64,000 nt of DNA. It comes from Halopelagius longus. GTDB taxonomy: Archaea; Halobacteriota; Halobacteria; Halobacteriales; Haloferacaceae. A model generated the notes under the pieces. That model saw nothing but the letters and a program-made list of their open reading frames with translations. It was not told the DNA's origin and did no database searches. Positions 9,144-17,950 of this stretch are shown one piece after another. The stretch lies in contig NZ_FNKQ01000006.1 of NCBI RefSeq assembly GCF_900100875.1, positions 1 to 64,000 on the forward strand, given 5' to 3'. The position numbers were made by a program, and so were the translations under genes. The number at the start of each line of letters is the position of its first letter. The stretch's first letter is position 1.

Positions 9144-9752
9144 TTACTCCGCCTCGGACGTCTCGCGGTACGTCTCCATCGCGGTCAACACGACGAGAGC
9201 GACGGTACTGACGACGGCCCACGCGGCGTCAGGGACTACCGCGAACCCCGGTACGCCGAGGAGCCCGGCGGCGACGACGGCACCGACGGCGGACGCCACC
9301 GCGAGGTTCCGCTTCGGAGCTCCGGACGCGGACTCGTCCGCGGGCGTCGAGGAACCGAGGTACGGTTCGAGCTGTTCGGCCATCGGCTTGAGTTCGATGT
9401 CGCCGCGGTTCTTCTCGAAGTCGATGACACCGGAGCTGGCCATCTTCGGGAGATGGCACTGATACAGTCCGATGTAGACGCGCTTGCGTTGACTCGACGA
9501 GAGCGTGGCGATGTCGATGCCGTTCTCTTTCGCCGCGATGTACTCGGCCATGTCGCCGAGCTTCGCTTCGCCGTCGTTCTGCTTCAGGTACTCTATCGCG
9601 TCGCGCCGGCGCTGGTTCTTCAGTATCTCGAAGATAACGTCCTTCGAGAGCGTCTCTTCGACGTTCGCTTGCTCTTCTTGTTCACTGGGTTGTTCCTCTC
9701 GTTCCTCGTTCGCCGAGGTTTCCTTGGTCTTGTTGAGTGATTCGAGAGCCAT
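9144..9752 (-). CDS. Membrane-anchored DUF7344-like HTH protein
   Basis: A 202-residue protein starting MALESLNKTK. A charged, Gln/Glu-rich N-terminal region (about 40 residues) precedes a DUF7344-like HTH (FEILKNQRRRDAIEYL, then YIGLYQCHLPKMASSGVIDF). Two hydrophobic segments at the C-terminus (about residues 152-172 and 177-195) would anchor it with the HTH in the cytoplasm. A related gene is encoded 350 bases upstream in the same orientation. The family is expanded in haloarchaea; signals are unknown. An ATG ten codons further upstream exists but the chosen one matches the conserved start better. Confidence 0.75.
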   Translation of the reverse strand: MALESLNKTKETSANEEREEQPSEQEEQANVEETLSKDVIFEILKNQRRRDAIEYLKQNDGEAKLGDMAEYIAAKENGIDIATLSSSQRKRVYIGLYQCHLPKMASSGVIDFEKNRGDIELKPMAEQLEPYLGSSTPADESASGAPKRNLAVASAVGAVVAAGLLGVPGFAVVPDAAWAVVSTVALVVLTAMETYRETSEAE

Positions 9753-10105
9753 CTGCCTACCTCCCTCTCGTAGAGAGTACACCGTTTTTCTACGTCACGA
9801 CCCCATCAGACGGGTTAATCTAACGTTTCCCCGGTCGTTTCCGACTGATGGCATCCTAACGTTACTGGTTCGACCCCGCACGAGAGGTCAACTGTACAAT
9901 TACAATCCAATATTATATAACTAACTGATGGTTGCAGTTGCTGACGAAGTACGCTCTTTTTATGTATCCTACGTATCATATAATATAGAGAGTTAGCAAC
10001 GGGTTGACTGGTCCGGAGTCACCGGGTAACCGAATTTTCGTCCGTGTAACTCGTCGGAGAGACGGGACCGAACGGCGGAGCGTCGTCCGACGCCCGCACG
10101 CGGGG
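9753..10105. other. AT-rich intergenic region between two HTH membrane genes
   Basis: About 350 bases, markedly AT-rich around 9895-10000, with several TATA-like runs (AATATTATATAAC near 9908, ATCATATAATATAG near 9975). These probably hold the promoter of the 9144-9752 gene. No reading frame here looks like a protein. Confidence 0.5.
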
Positions 10106-10642
10106 TCACTCGATGAGCGACTCGAAGGAGTCAGTCGTCTCCTGCTCTCTCGTCTCGGAGAAGTACTGCGCGACGACGAGAACGAGAACCGCAGTCGAGA
10201 CGAAGGCGGCGATGGCGAGCCACGGAAGCGAGGCGAAGACGGGGAGGGCGAACTCGCGCGCGGCGATGAGTATCCAACCCACCGCGCCGAGAATCGCGTA
10301 GTACGTGGCCCACGACCGGGAGGGTTCCTCGTCGTGCATCCAGAAGAACCCCTCCTGCGCCGTCTGCGGCGTCAACTCGACCATCCGCTCCTCGTCGTCG
10401 TAGGAGACGATTCCGGCCTCCTCCAGTTTCGGAAGGTGCGTCTGATACAGCGAGATGTACACCCGCTGGCGCTCTTCGTCCGTCACGTCTTCGACGGCCG
10501 TTCCGTTCTCTACGGCGGCGATACGCGCGGCGAGCTCCTTGAGACTCATCTCGTCGCCCTCCTCGTGGAGGTAGTAGATGATGTATCGCCGCCGCGAGTT
10601 GCTTAGTATTCGGAACAACTCGTCTTTTGATAGGTCAGTCAT
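10106..10642 (-). CDS. Membrane-anchored DUF7344-like HTH protein
   Basis: A 178-residue relative of the neighbouring protein. It starts MTDLSKDELFRIL and runs into the HTH (SNSRRRYIIYYLHEEGDE, then YISLYQTHLPKLEEAGIVSY). Two membrane segments follow (about residues 108-130 and 133-155), and then a short acidic tail. The frame is open for 65 codons upstream, but that part is basic and non-haloarchaeal, so the ATG at 10642 is used. Probably a membrane-tethered transcription regulator; two adjacent paralogues suggest local duplication. Confidence 0.75.
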   Translation of the reverse strand: MTDLSKDELFRILSNSRRRYIIYYLHEEGDEMSLKELAARIAAVENGTAVEDVTDEERQRVYISLYQTHLPKLEEAGIVSYDDEERMVELTPQTAQEGFFWMHDEEPSRSWATYYAILGAVGWILIAAREFALPVFASLPWLAIAAFVSTAVLVLVVAQYFSETREQETTDSFESLIE

Positions 10643-10960
10643 CACATTTCGGATGCGTCGTCGTCTATCTCCCCGTGTACCCACTTCTGCGGGTGAATCG
10701 TCGTCTCGATTTATTCCGGTCGTAGTCTTTGTTATCTGCCTGCTTATCGGGTTACGGCGGCCCCTACCCGGTTCAACTATGGAGAAAATCAGGATATAAT
10801 TGATACCTCGATGGATAATTTCACAGTACAATTTCACTCATAAAGGCCACCATTATCACCTTCGCCCTCTCCGGAGGGTTCCGAATGGTCATGAATCGGA
10901 CCCTACGAGGGGATGTTAATACACGGGGAGGAAACGTATTCAAGTGGCTAACAATACCGG
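10643..10960. other. Promoter-containing intergenic region
   Basis: About 320 bases between divergent genes. AT-rich stretches near 10795-10850 could serve the minus-strand HTH gene. A TATA-like TGTTAATAC near 10914, followed by a GGGGAGG stretch, probably serves the PadR gene. No gene seen. Confidence 0.5.
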
Positions 10961-11269
10961 ATGGGGACAAATGATAGGTCCGAAAACGCGATGTTCGAAC
11001 TAACAGGCTTTCAGCGGGACCTCCTGTACGTGATCGCCGGCTCCGACCAGCCGTCGGGCCAAGAGATCAAAGAGCGGATCGGAAAGGACGTGGGAGAGGT
11101 AAACCACGGCCGACTGTATCCGAATCTCGACGCTCTCGTCGAGGAGGGACTCGTGGAAAAAGGGCAGCAGGACCGACGCACAAACTACTACAAAATCTCG
11201 GAAGAGGGTTGGCAAGCGATCGAACGGCGCCGCGAGTGGGAAGATCAGTACGTCTCGCTCGGGGAATAG
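10961..11269 (+). CDS. PadR-family transcriptional regulator
   Basis: A 102-residue winged-helix protein of the short haloarchaeal PadR type. The core LTGFQRDLLYVIAG is followed by GQEIKERIG, HGRLYPNLDALVEEGLVEKG and the wing DRRTNYYKISEEG, matching the family almost end to end. The ATG at 10961 is used because a TATA-like box lies about 45 bases upstream; the ATG at 10991 (MFELTGF) is an equally likely start and matches family length better. Soluble, presumably dimeric. It precedes the wecB-wecC operon by 500 bases, but a regulatory link is only positional. Confidence 0.85.
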   Translation: MGTNDRSENAMFELTGFQRDLLYVIAGSDQPSGQEIKERIGKDVGEVNHGRLYPNLDALVEEGLVEKGQQDRRTNYYKISEEGWQAIERRREWEDQYVSLGE

Positions 11270-11784
11270 CTCACCTCTCCATCCACCGTACTCGAAGCAC
11301 TCGGTAGCCGGCAGTCCCGCGGACGTCGGAACCGAAGGGAGGGGATGGTTTTCGCAGTCGCGCGTTCGCGCGCGAGCCGGGTCTGTCACCTCGGTGAGAC
11401 TCGTCCGTCGGAGCGATTCCGCGCCTCCGAGGCGAGGGGACGGCGTCGGAGCAAATTCCGAACAAATCGAACGTGTCGTCGATTAATCTCGGCGATAGGC
11501 GACGGCGGTCCACGACGGGACGGCGCTCGCGCGCGAGACGTTTCGAAGCGCCTGACAATGACCTCCGGGAGAGATACCGCAGAAACAACCACTTCGGCCG
11601 AACGGCTAAAGACAGAAATAGAGCCATACGTTCGGCTCGAGTGGTCCGGCGCACTACAGGTTCCCCATAACAAAGCAGATACACGGCATCCAACAGGTAG
11701 AGAACGATTCATGACGTACAACGTGAACGAGGTCGAACGGCCCGAAGTCGAGCCTCACTGCGGGCGTACGCCCGGTCGAGGACC
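11270..11784. other. Intergenic region upstream of wecB
   Basis: About 515 bases. Open frames give Arg-rich translations and are rejected. Short inverted repeats are visible (GCGCG with CGCGC near 11365, TCACC with GGTGA near 11388), so part may be a terminator or a structured leader. The final 150 bases are less GC-rich and should include the wecB promoter. Confidence 0.4.
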
Positions 11785-12924
11785 ATGACGGACGGCGTAG
11801 ACGGGTCCGGCGACCGGCAGGTGGCCGTCGTGTTGGGGACCCGCCCGGAGATAATCAAGCTCGCTCCGGTGATAAACGAGTGTGAGAACCGGGGCGTGGA
11901 CTGTCTCCTCATCCACACCGGGCAACACTACTCGGACGACCTCGACCGAGTGTTCTTCGACCAGTTAGCGCTCCCCGAACCCGACTACAACCTCGAAGTG
12001 GGGTCGCTGTCCCACGGGGAGCAGACCGGACAGATGCTCGCCGGTATCGAACGGATCCTCGAGGACGAGTCGCCGGACGCCGTCGTCGTTCAGGGCGACA
12101 CGAACTCGACGCTCGCGGGCGCACTCGCGGCCACGAAGCTCCACATCGACGTGGGACACGTCGAAGCCGGGTTGCGGAGTTTCGACCGGGAGATGCCCGA
12201 GGAGGTGAACCGCCTCGCGGCGGACCACATCTCCGACTACCTGTTCGCGCCGACGGAGGAGACGCGCCGGTATCTGGAACGGGAGTCCGTAGGCGGCGAG
12301 GTGTTCGTCACCGGAAACACCGTCGTCGATACGCTCTACGAGTACCGCGACACCGTTCGAGAGAAGAGTACCGTCCTCGAAGACCACGGGCTCAGCGCCG
12401 GCGATTTCTACCTTCTCACGGCGCACCGCGCGGAGAACGTCGACGACGAGGAGTCGTTCGAGCGACTCCTGACCGGCGTCGCGCGGTTCGCGGAGCGAAC
12501 GGACCGCCCCGTCATCTACCCGATTCACCCCCGAGCGTCCGCGCGTGTGGAGGAGTTCGGGCTGGAGATACCGGAACCGATACGGACGATAGAACCGCTC
12601 GAGTTCCTCGACTTCCTCTGTCTGGAGTCCGAGGCCGCGTTGACGTTCACCGACTCGGGCGGCGTCCAAGAGGAGACGTGCATCCTCGGTACCCCCTGCG
12701 TGACGCTTCGATACAGCACGGAGCGTCCGGAGACGGTCCACGCCGGGGCGAACTGCCTCGCCGGACTTGACCCGGACGACATCGTCGAAGCCGCGGAGAC
12801 GATGATCGAGAAGGACGGCGACTGGACGGTGCCGTTCGGCGACGGAAACGCGTCGAAGCGGATACTCGACGTCCTCGTCGCGGCGGACGGCGCCGACGCC
12901 GAGAAGATGGAGGCTCTTACATGA
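11785..12924 (+). CDS. wecB: UDP-N-acetylglucosamine 2-epimerase (non-hydrolysing)
   Basis: A 379-residue cytoplasmic enzyme interconverting UDP-GlcNAc and UDP-ManNAc. All family landmarks are present in order: LGTRPEIIKLAPVI (residues 17-30), HTGQHYSDDL, VQGDTNSTLAGALAA, GHVEAGLRSFD, MPEEVNR, LTAHRAENVD and SDSGGVQEE-like TDSGGVQEE. Length is normal. Its stop overlaps the next gene's start by 4 bases (ATGA), so WecB and the dehydrogenase are co-translated. Together they provide UDP-ManNAcA for surface polysaccharide or N-glycans. Confidence 0.93.
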   Translation: MTDGVDGSGDRQVAVVLGTRPEIIKLAPVINECENRGVDCLLIHTGQHYSDDLDRVFFDQLALPEPDYNLEVGSLSHGEQTGQMLAGIERILEDESPDAVVVQGDTNSTLAGALAATKLHIDVGHVEAGLRSFDREMPEEVNRLAADHISDYLFAPTEETRRYLERESVGGEVFVTGNTVVDTLYEYRDTVREKSTVLEDHGLSAGDFYLLTAHRAENVDDEESFERLLTGVARFAERTDRPVIYPIHPRASARVEEFGLEIPEPIRTIEPLEFLDFLCLESEAALTFTDSGGVQEETCILGTPCVTLRYSTERPETVHAGANCLAGLDPDDIVEAAETMIEKDGDWTVPFGDGNASKRILDVLVAADGADAEKMEALT

Positions 12925-14219
12925 AATTCTGCGTACACGGAATCGGATACATCGGACTCGCGACCGGAGCACTGTTCGCCAACAACGGCCACGACGTCGT
13001 CGGGTACGACCCCGACGAGGAGTTAGTCGCCGACCTGCGCGCCGGCGAACCTCGAACCACCGAGGACGACCTGCGCGAGTACGTCTTGGAGGCGATGGAG
13101 AACGGCTTCGAACCGCGCACCGAACCGGTCGAGGCCGACTGTCACCTCGTCTGCGTCCCGACGCCGTACGACGAGGACAGAGAGCGGGCCGACCTGACGT
13201 ACGTCGAGGCGGCGGGGCGGACCGTCGCCGACCTCCTGCGTCCCGGCGACACGGTCATCCTCGAATCGACCGTCCCGCCGGGAACGACGGAGGAGGTACT
13301 CGCGCCCGTGCTGGCGGAGTCCGGACTCGCTCCGGGCGAGGATTTCTCCCTCGCGCACTGTCCGGAGACTGTCCTGCCGGGGAACATCACGCACGAACTC
13401 GTCCACAACGACCGCATCGTCGGCGGCATCGACGCGGAGTCGGCCGACCGGGCCATCGCCCTGTACGAACCTGCGACGGAGGGGACGATTCACCGCGCGC
13501 CGGACGCGACCACCGCGGAGTTCGTGAAGCTGTCGCAGAACGCCTACCGCGACGTGAACATCGCCTTCGCGAACGAACTGGCGCGGGTGGCCGCGGACTA
13601 CGGAATCGACTCCCGCGACGCAATCTCGCTCGCCAACAACCACCCGCGCGTCGACATTCTCAATCCGGGGCCGGGCGTCGGCGGCCACTGCCTGCCCATC
13701 GACCCGTGGTTCCTCGGACAGTCGTCCGACTCGTTGGACCTCGTGAAGAGCGCACGCCGCGTCAACGACGGGATGTCCGAGTACATCGTCGAGTTGCTGG
13801 AGTCTGAACTCGGAACGCTCGACGACGCTCGGGTCGCCGTCCTCGGCGTCGCCTACAAGGGGAACGTAGACGACACGCGGCGCAGTCCCGGTCTGCGACT
13901 CGCCCGGTCGCTGTCGTCCCGAACGTCCGACCGACGGGCGTCCGCCCTCACCGACGGCGGGAGCTACGTGGAGACCGGTGGCGCGGAGGTGCGCCTCCAC
14001 GACCCCTACGTCGACGACGAGGAGATAGACCTCCGACCGCTAGACGATGCGCTCGGCGGGGCCGACGCCGTGGTGATCACGTCCGACCACGACGACTTCG
14101 AGGATATCGACGCCGAACGCGCGGCGTCGCTCGTCGATAACCGACTGGTCGTCGACGCGACGGCGACGCTCGACGCAGAGGAGTGGCGGGCGGCAGGGTT
14201 CGACTACCTCGCGCTCTGA
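12921..14219 (+). CDS. wecC: UDP-N-acetyl-D-mannosamine dehydrogenase (nucleotide-sugar dehydrogenase)
   Basis: A 432-residue NAD-dependent enzyme oxidising a UDP-sugar to its uronate. Residues 1-180 are the NAD-binding domain (HGIGYIGLATGALFANNGH at the start), and the central helix region is followed by the UDP-binding C-terminal domain. The catalytic Cys is in GVGGHCLPID (Cys257). The TVPPGTTEEV segment and the LGVAYKGNVDDTR motif are typical. Between residues 325 and 355 there is an extra Ser/Asp-rich loop (SSRTSDRRASALTDGG) not found in bacterial WecC. Coupling to WecB by a 4-base overlap argues for UDP-ManNAc as the substrate. Confidence 0.9.
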   Translation: MKFCVHGIGYIGLATGALFANNGHDVVGYDPDEELVADLRAGEPRTTEDDLREYVLEAMENGFEPRTEPVEADCHLVCVPTPYDEDRERADLTYVEAAGRTVADLLRPGDTVILESTVPPGTTEEVLAPVLAESGLAPGEDFSLAHCPETVLPGNITHELVHNDRIVGGIDAESADRAIALYEPATEGTIHRAPDATTAEFVKLSQNAYRDVNIAFANELARVAADYGIDSRDAISLANNHPRVDILNPGPGVGGHCLPIDPWFLGQSSDSLDLVKSARRVNDGMSEYIVELLESELGTLDDARVAVLGVAYKGNVDDTRRSPGLRLARSLSSRTSDRRASALTDGGSYVETGGAEVRLHDPYVDDEEIDLRPLDDALGGADAVVITSDHDDFEDIDAERAASLVDNRLVVDATATLDAEEWRAAGFDYLAL

Positions 14220-14407
14220 GTTCGGAGCCTTCGGCGGGCCCGAACGCATCTCACGGAGCAGGAATAGACGTTAACCCCGTGTTAAACCTCGCAGTAATTC
14301 CGCTCTGGGAGACGTTTTTGTTACTCGTTTGAGGCGCAGCTGAAAAACACGTATTCGGCACTTTCAGGCCTTCTGACTCCTCTTTTACCACAAGACTTAT
14401 TTCGTTA

Positions 14408-14824
14408 ATGGGGCACTTGTGTGGTATGGGATGTGAACAGAACAAGGGTAACCGCGAGGGTGAAATGAACGACGAATCTGGGGTCGAGTACAGTCTACTC
14501 GACACCGAATCGATGATGGGGACGCCGACGCTGGGGACGTTTGCAGGCAACGACGCGACGACCGACGAGTTCGTCGAAGCGAACGACGGGTCGCGCACGC
14601 TCACCATCCAACCGATCGGTGACGGCGTCGCGACGTTTGAGGTGACGACGAGCGAACGCATCGAAGCGCTCTCGCCCGCGCACGACGTGACGGTGTCCGC
14701 CGGTCGAAGCGCCGAGGACGCCATCGTCGAATCGGTCCGCCACTACCGTGTCCAGGGGGACGTGACCCACATTCGCGTCAACGGACCGGCCGAGGCGTAC
14801 CTCGACGGCCAACGGCTAGAGTAA
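14408..14824 (+). CDS. Hypothetical acidic protein
   Basis: Not recognised. The longest form is 138 residues, beginning MGHLCGMGCEQNKG. Alternative ATGs at 14426 and 14465 would remove the Cys-containing head; the last is preceded by a purine-rich GAGGGTGAA. The body is acidic and contains ESMMGTPTLGTFAG, a segment TLTIQPIGDGVATFEV and an ending THIRVNGPAEAYLDGQ that suggests small beta-strand repeats. A TATA-like ACTTATTT lies near 14393. The gene sits alone between the wecBC operon and aglF, which face opposite ways. Composition is haloarchaeal, so it is probably real. Confidence 0.65.
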   Translation: MGHLCGMGCEQNKGNREGEMNDESGVEYSLLDTESMMGTPTLGTFAGNDATTDEFVEANDGSRTLTIQPIGDGVATFEVTTSERIEALSPAHDVTVSAGRSAEDAIVESVRHYRVQGDVTHIRVNGPAEAYLDGQRLE

Positions 14825-14901
14825 GAGACGCAGGGAGGCGACTCGCCGCTACGAACAGGGACGCAACTAGCTCACGGCCGGCGCGAAAGTGGCGGAGACC
14901 G

Positions 14902-15699
14902 TCAGTCGTCTTCGCTATCGCCGGACAAGACTTCTTTCGACGACGCGTACGACGGAGAGTCCGACTGCTCGACGGAGGCGTCGCCGTCCGTCGCGCGGAG
15001 GCGGCGTTCCGCCTCGTCGCGGTCCTCGGGGTAGCCCACGTCGACGCGCCACCCCTCCAGCGTGACGGCGGAGATGCTCCGCCCCGAACGGATGAGCAGG
15101 TCGATGGCGTCGGGCAGTTCGTACTCCCCGCGGTCGGACGGTTGAACGAGGTGACAGGCGTCGAAGATGGCCGGGGAGAACGTGTAGAACCCCGTCATCG
15201 CGAGGTTCGACGGCGGGTCCTCCGGTTTCTCGACCACTTCGGTTATCTCGCCGTCCTCGTTGGTCACGCAGACGCCGAACCGGGACGCCTTCTCCCACGG
15301 CACTTCCTCGACGAGGAAGGCGGCGTCGGACGCTTCTCTGTGCTGTTCTTCGACCACGTCCTCGAGGTTCGCCCGGAAGATGTTGTCCCCGAGCATCAGC
15401 ATGAAGTCGTCGTCGATGTACTGTTCGGCGGTGAGGACGGCGTGCGCGAGACCCAACGGTTCTCGTTGGTGCGCGTACGTGATGGGGACGCCTCGGTACT
15501 CGTCGCCCAACCGCCCGATTATCTGCTCTTTCTTGTGACCGACGACGACGACGAACTCCTCGGCGTCCAGCGATACGAGGTCGTCGAGGCAGTGTTCGAC
15601 TATCGGTTTGTCGTCAACTTCGACGAGCGCTTTCGGCTTGTCGTTCGTCAGCGGTTGGAGACGGGTCCCCTTGCCGGCGGCGAGTACGACTGCTTTCAT
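14902..15699 (-). CDS. aglF: UTP--glucose-1-phosphate uridylyltransferase AglF
   Basis: A 265-residue single-domain nucleotidyltransferase starting MKAVVLAAGKGTRLQPLT. It closely follows my memory of Haloferax AglF, an N-glycosylation enzyme making UDP-glucose, in the blocks PITYAHQREPLGLAHA, DDFMLMLGDNIF, VEKPEDPPSNLAMTGFYTF, IDLLIRSGR and GWRVDVGYPEDRDEAERRL. The tail after residue 235 is acidic and Ser-rich. Downstream of glmM on the same strand but with a 200-base gap holding a TATA-like ATTTATAAC, so it likely has its own promoter. It would feed hexose or hexuronate donors to the Agl pathway. Confidence 0.85.
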   Translation of the reverse strand: MKAVVLAAGKGTRLQPLTNDKPKALVEVDDKPIVEHCLDDLVSLDAEEFVVVVGHKKEQIIGRLGDEYRGVPITYAHQREPLGLAHAVLTAEQYIDDDFMLMLGDNIFRANLEDVVEEQHREASDAAFLVEEVPWEKASRFGVCVTNEDGEITEVVEKPEDPPSNLAMTGFYTFSPAIFDACHLVQPSDRGEYELPDAIDLLIRSGRSISAVTLEGWRVDVGYPEDRDEAERRLRATDGDASVEQSDSPSYASSKEVLSGDSEDD

Positions 15700-15975
15700 A
15701 CGATTCACTAGGAGTAGGAGTCGGCGTATCGTTATACGGCGGATAGCGGCGCAGTGTTGCGCCACATCCACCGGCGTGCGGTGTCGAACCCTTCCAACGG
15801 GCCGAGGCAGATAAGCTCACGTTCGGGCCTCACGTCGCGGCAGCGAAGTGGGGAAAAGCCGAGTGCGACGAGTGGGCCTGAACGAGTGCACAAACGGCCC
15901 AAAGCGTTATAAATAGTATTACACCAATGCTTGAATGATAATGAAGTTGAAAGGGTTAGGCAGTAGTTCGCTCAG

Positions 15976-17301
15976 TTAAGCGACGATTCCGTCGGACTCC
16001 ACGACGCCGCGAGCGGATTCGAGAAGGTCGTTCGCGGCGGATTCGTCTCTCGCCTCCGCGGTCACCCGGACGAGCGGTTCGGTTCCGCTCGCTCGAACGA
16101 GGAACCACCCGTCGTCGGTCTCGACGCGGACGCCGTCGGTGGTGTCCACGCGGTCGTACTCCGCCAACAGCGACTCGCGGATGCGAGCCATCGACTCCGC
16201 CTTGTCCTCGACGGTGACGTTCATCCGGCACGTCTCGTATCGGTACTCGTCGAGTTCGGCGACGAGTTCGGAGAGCGGTCCCTCTCGACGGACCAAGTCG
16301 GCGAGACGGAGGGCGGCGTAGTGACCGTCGGGCGCGAGCGTCTCGTCGGGCCAAATCCACGCGCCGCTGGGTTCGCCGCCGAAGACGAACCCCGACTGCG
16401 CGACCGCTTCCGCGACGTGAACGTCGCCGACGGGCGTGTAGACGACTTCCCCGCCCTCCGCTTCGACGACGTCGCTCACGAGGAGACTCGTATCGACCGG
16501 GACGGCGACTTTATCCCCGGCTGAGACGGCGTCGCGCGCGAAGAGGGCGAGCAGTACGTCGCCGGGGACGTACGAACCCGTCTCGGAGACGGCGACCATC
16601 CGGTCGGAGTCGCCGTCGTGGGCGATACCCACGTCAGCCTCCGCGGCGGGGACGGCGGCGCGCAGAAGCGACAGCGTCTCCGCGTTCGGTTCGCTCTTGC
16701 GCGCGGGGAACCGTCCGTCCATCTGGCCGTCGAGCGTGTTCACGGTCGCGTCGAGTTCGTAGAGAGCATCGACAGTGGCGCGACCCGTTCCGTTTCCGAG
16801 GTCGACGAGCACGTCGAGGCCGTCCATCGACTCGAACGAGGAGGAGAGCGCTTCGACGTGGCGGCGGGTGGCGTCCCCGTCCTCGGTCTCTCGGCCGAGT
16901 TCGTCCCACCGCGCGCGTTCGACGTCGTCCGATTCGAGGCGTCGGGTGATGGCGTCGGTCTGTTCGCCGTCGAACGCCTGTCCCGAGGGGTTCCAGAGTT
17001 TGATGCCGTTGTCGGGGGCGGGGTTGTGAGAGGCGGTGACGGCGACGCCGGCGTCGGCGTCGAGCCACTCGACGCACCGAGCGACCGTCGGGGTGGACGC
17101 GACGCCGATGCGGACGACGTCGGTCCCGCACTCGCGGAGGCCCGCGCTCAGCGCATCGGCCAACATTCGACCGCTGTCTCGAACGTCTTTCCCGAGGACG
17201 ACGCGGTCCGCGTCCGCCGCGACGGCCTGACCGATGCGGAGCGCCAAGTCGGCGGTGACCGTCTCACCGACCGCTCCACGGATACCGCTGGTACCGAACA
17301 T
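15976..17301 (-). CDS. glmM: Phosphoglucosamine mutase / phosphohexomutase
   Basis: A 441-residue alpha-phosphohexomutase starting MFGTSGIRGAVGE. The catalytic phosphoserine loop is VAVTASHNPAPDNG (Ser91 in this numbering), the metal site is AHDGDSDRM, and the phosphate-binding loop near the end is RASGTEPLVRV. The family moves phosphate between C6 and C1 of glucosamine or hexoses. With GlmS and GlmU-like proteins nearby, GlcN-6-P to GlcN-1-P is the likely reaction. A GTG 13 codons upstream would lengthen the protein, but the short form has the canonical start. Confidence 0.88.
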   Translation of the reverse strand: MFGTSGIRGAVGETVTADLALRIGQAVAADADRVVLGKDVRDSGRMLADALSAGLRECGTDVVRIGVASTPTVARCVEWLDADAGVAVTASHNPAPDNGIKLWNPSGQAFDGEQTDAITRRLESDDVERARWDELGRETEDGDATRRHVEALSSSFESMDGLDVLVDLGNGTGRATVDALYELDATVNTLDGQMDGRFPARKSEPNAETLSLLRAAVPAAEADVGIAHDGDSDRMVAVSETGSYVPGDVLLALFARDAVSAGDKVAVPVDTSLLVSDVVEAEGGEVVYTPVGDVHVAEAVAQSGFVFGGEPSGAWIWPDETLAPDGHYAALRLADLVRREGPLSELVAELDEYRYETCRMNVTVEDKAESMARIRESLLAEYDRVDTTDGVRVETDDGWFLVRASGTEPLVRVTAEARDESAANDLLESARGVVESDGIVA

Positions 17302-17386
17302 AAAGGAGTCTGACGGGGCGACAGTATTGGTATGCGTCACCTAAGCCGACCGGCGTTCCCGGTACCGTACGACCGGCCGCGAGCGG

Positions 17387-17719
17387 TCAGTTTCGTCGCT
17401 GGCGACGGCGCGTGGCGTCGCGTCCGGGGACGATTTCGAGTTTGCCTTCGGAGGTGACCGTGACGTCGTAGCCCGCGTACTCGAAGGAGACGGAGCCCTC
17501 GACGCTCGCTGAGGGGGCGAACACCCGGTCGAGCGCGTCCGGGTCGACGGTTTCCGCCAGCGGCGGCAGTTCCATCGGCCCTACCCCCTCCAGAGCGGCG
17601 ATACTGAGAACGACGTTCGTGCTGGCGAGTTCCGAGTCCTCGCAGGCGACGTGATACGAGTCGGCACGCTTGTCGTAATCGATGCGGCTCCGCCCCCATT
17701 CCTCGGACTGTGCGGTCAT
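17387..17719 (-). CDS. HalOD1 output domain protein
   Basis: A 110-residue protein. Residues 35-85 match the halobacterial output domain HalOD1: STNVVLSIAALEGVGPMELP, then PLAETVDPDALDRVFAP and a small beta-sheet ending GYDVTVTSEGKLEI. The domain is found alone or attached to response regulators in haloarchaea; its biochemical role is unknown. A strong TATA-like TTTATATACG lies about 35 bases upstream of the start (near 17750-17760, minus strand). It is 86 bases upstream of glmM in the same orientation but has a separate tail, so co-transcription is possible. Confidence 0.8.
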   Translation of the reverse strand: MTAQSEEWGRSRIDYDKRADSYHVACEDSELASTNVVLSIAALEGVGPMELPPLAETVDPDALDRVFAPSASVEGSVSFEYAGYDVTVTSEGKLEIVPGRDATRRRQRRN

Positions 17720-17950
17720 TGGCTGAGTTATACGACGGGTATTGACTATCGTATATAAACATTCCTGTTCTCCGTACAGTTCACAGAACTATGCTAATCT
17801 ACCATCGTATATAGACGGCCTGTACTGTCCGAAAAATCGACCGACGGGGACGGAAATCGGTTCGGCTGACCCCCCGCCGTCGGGCGGCTCGTCCGTCAAA
17901 TTGTCACACGTACCGACAAGTAGATGAAGGCGGCGAGTCGAAGGTGACCT

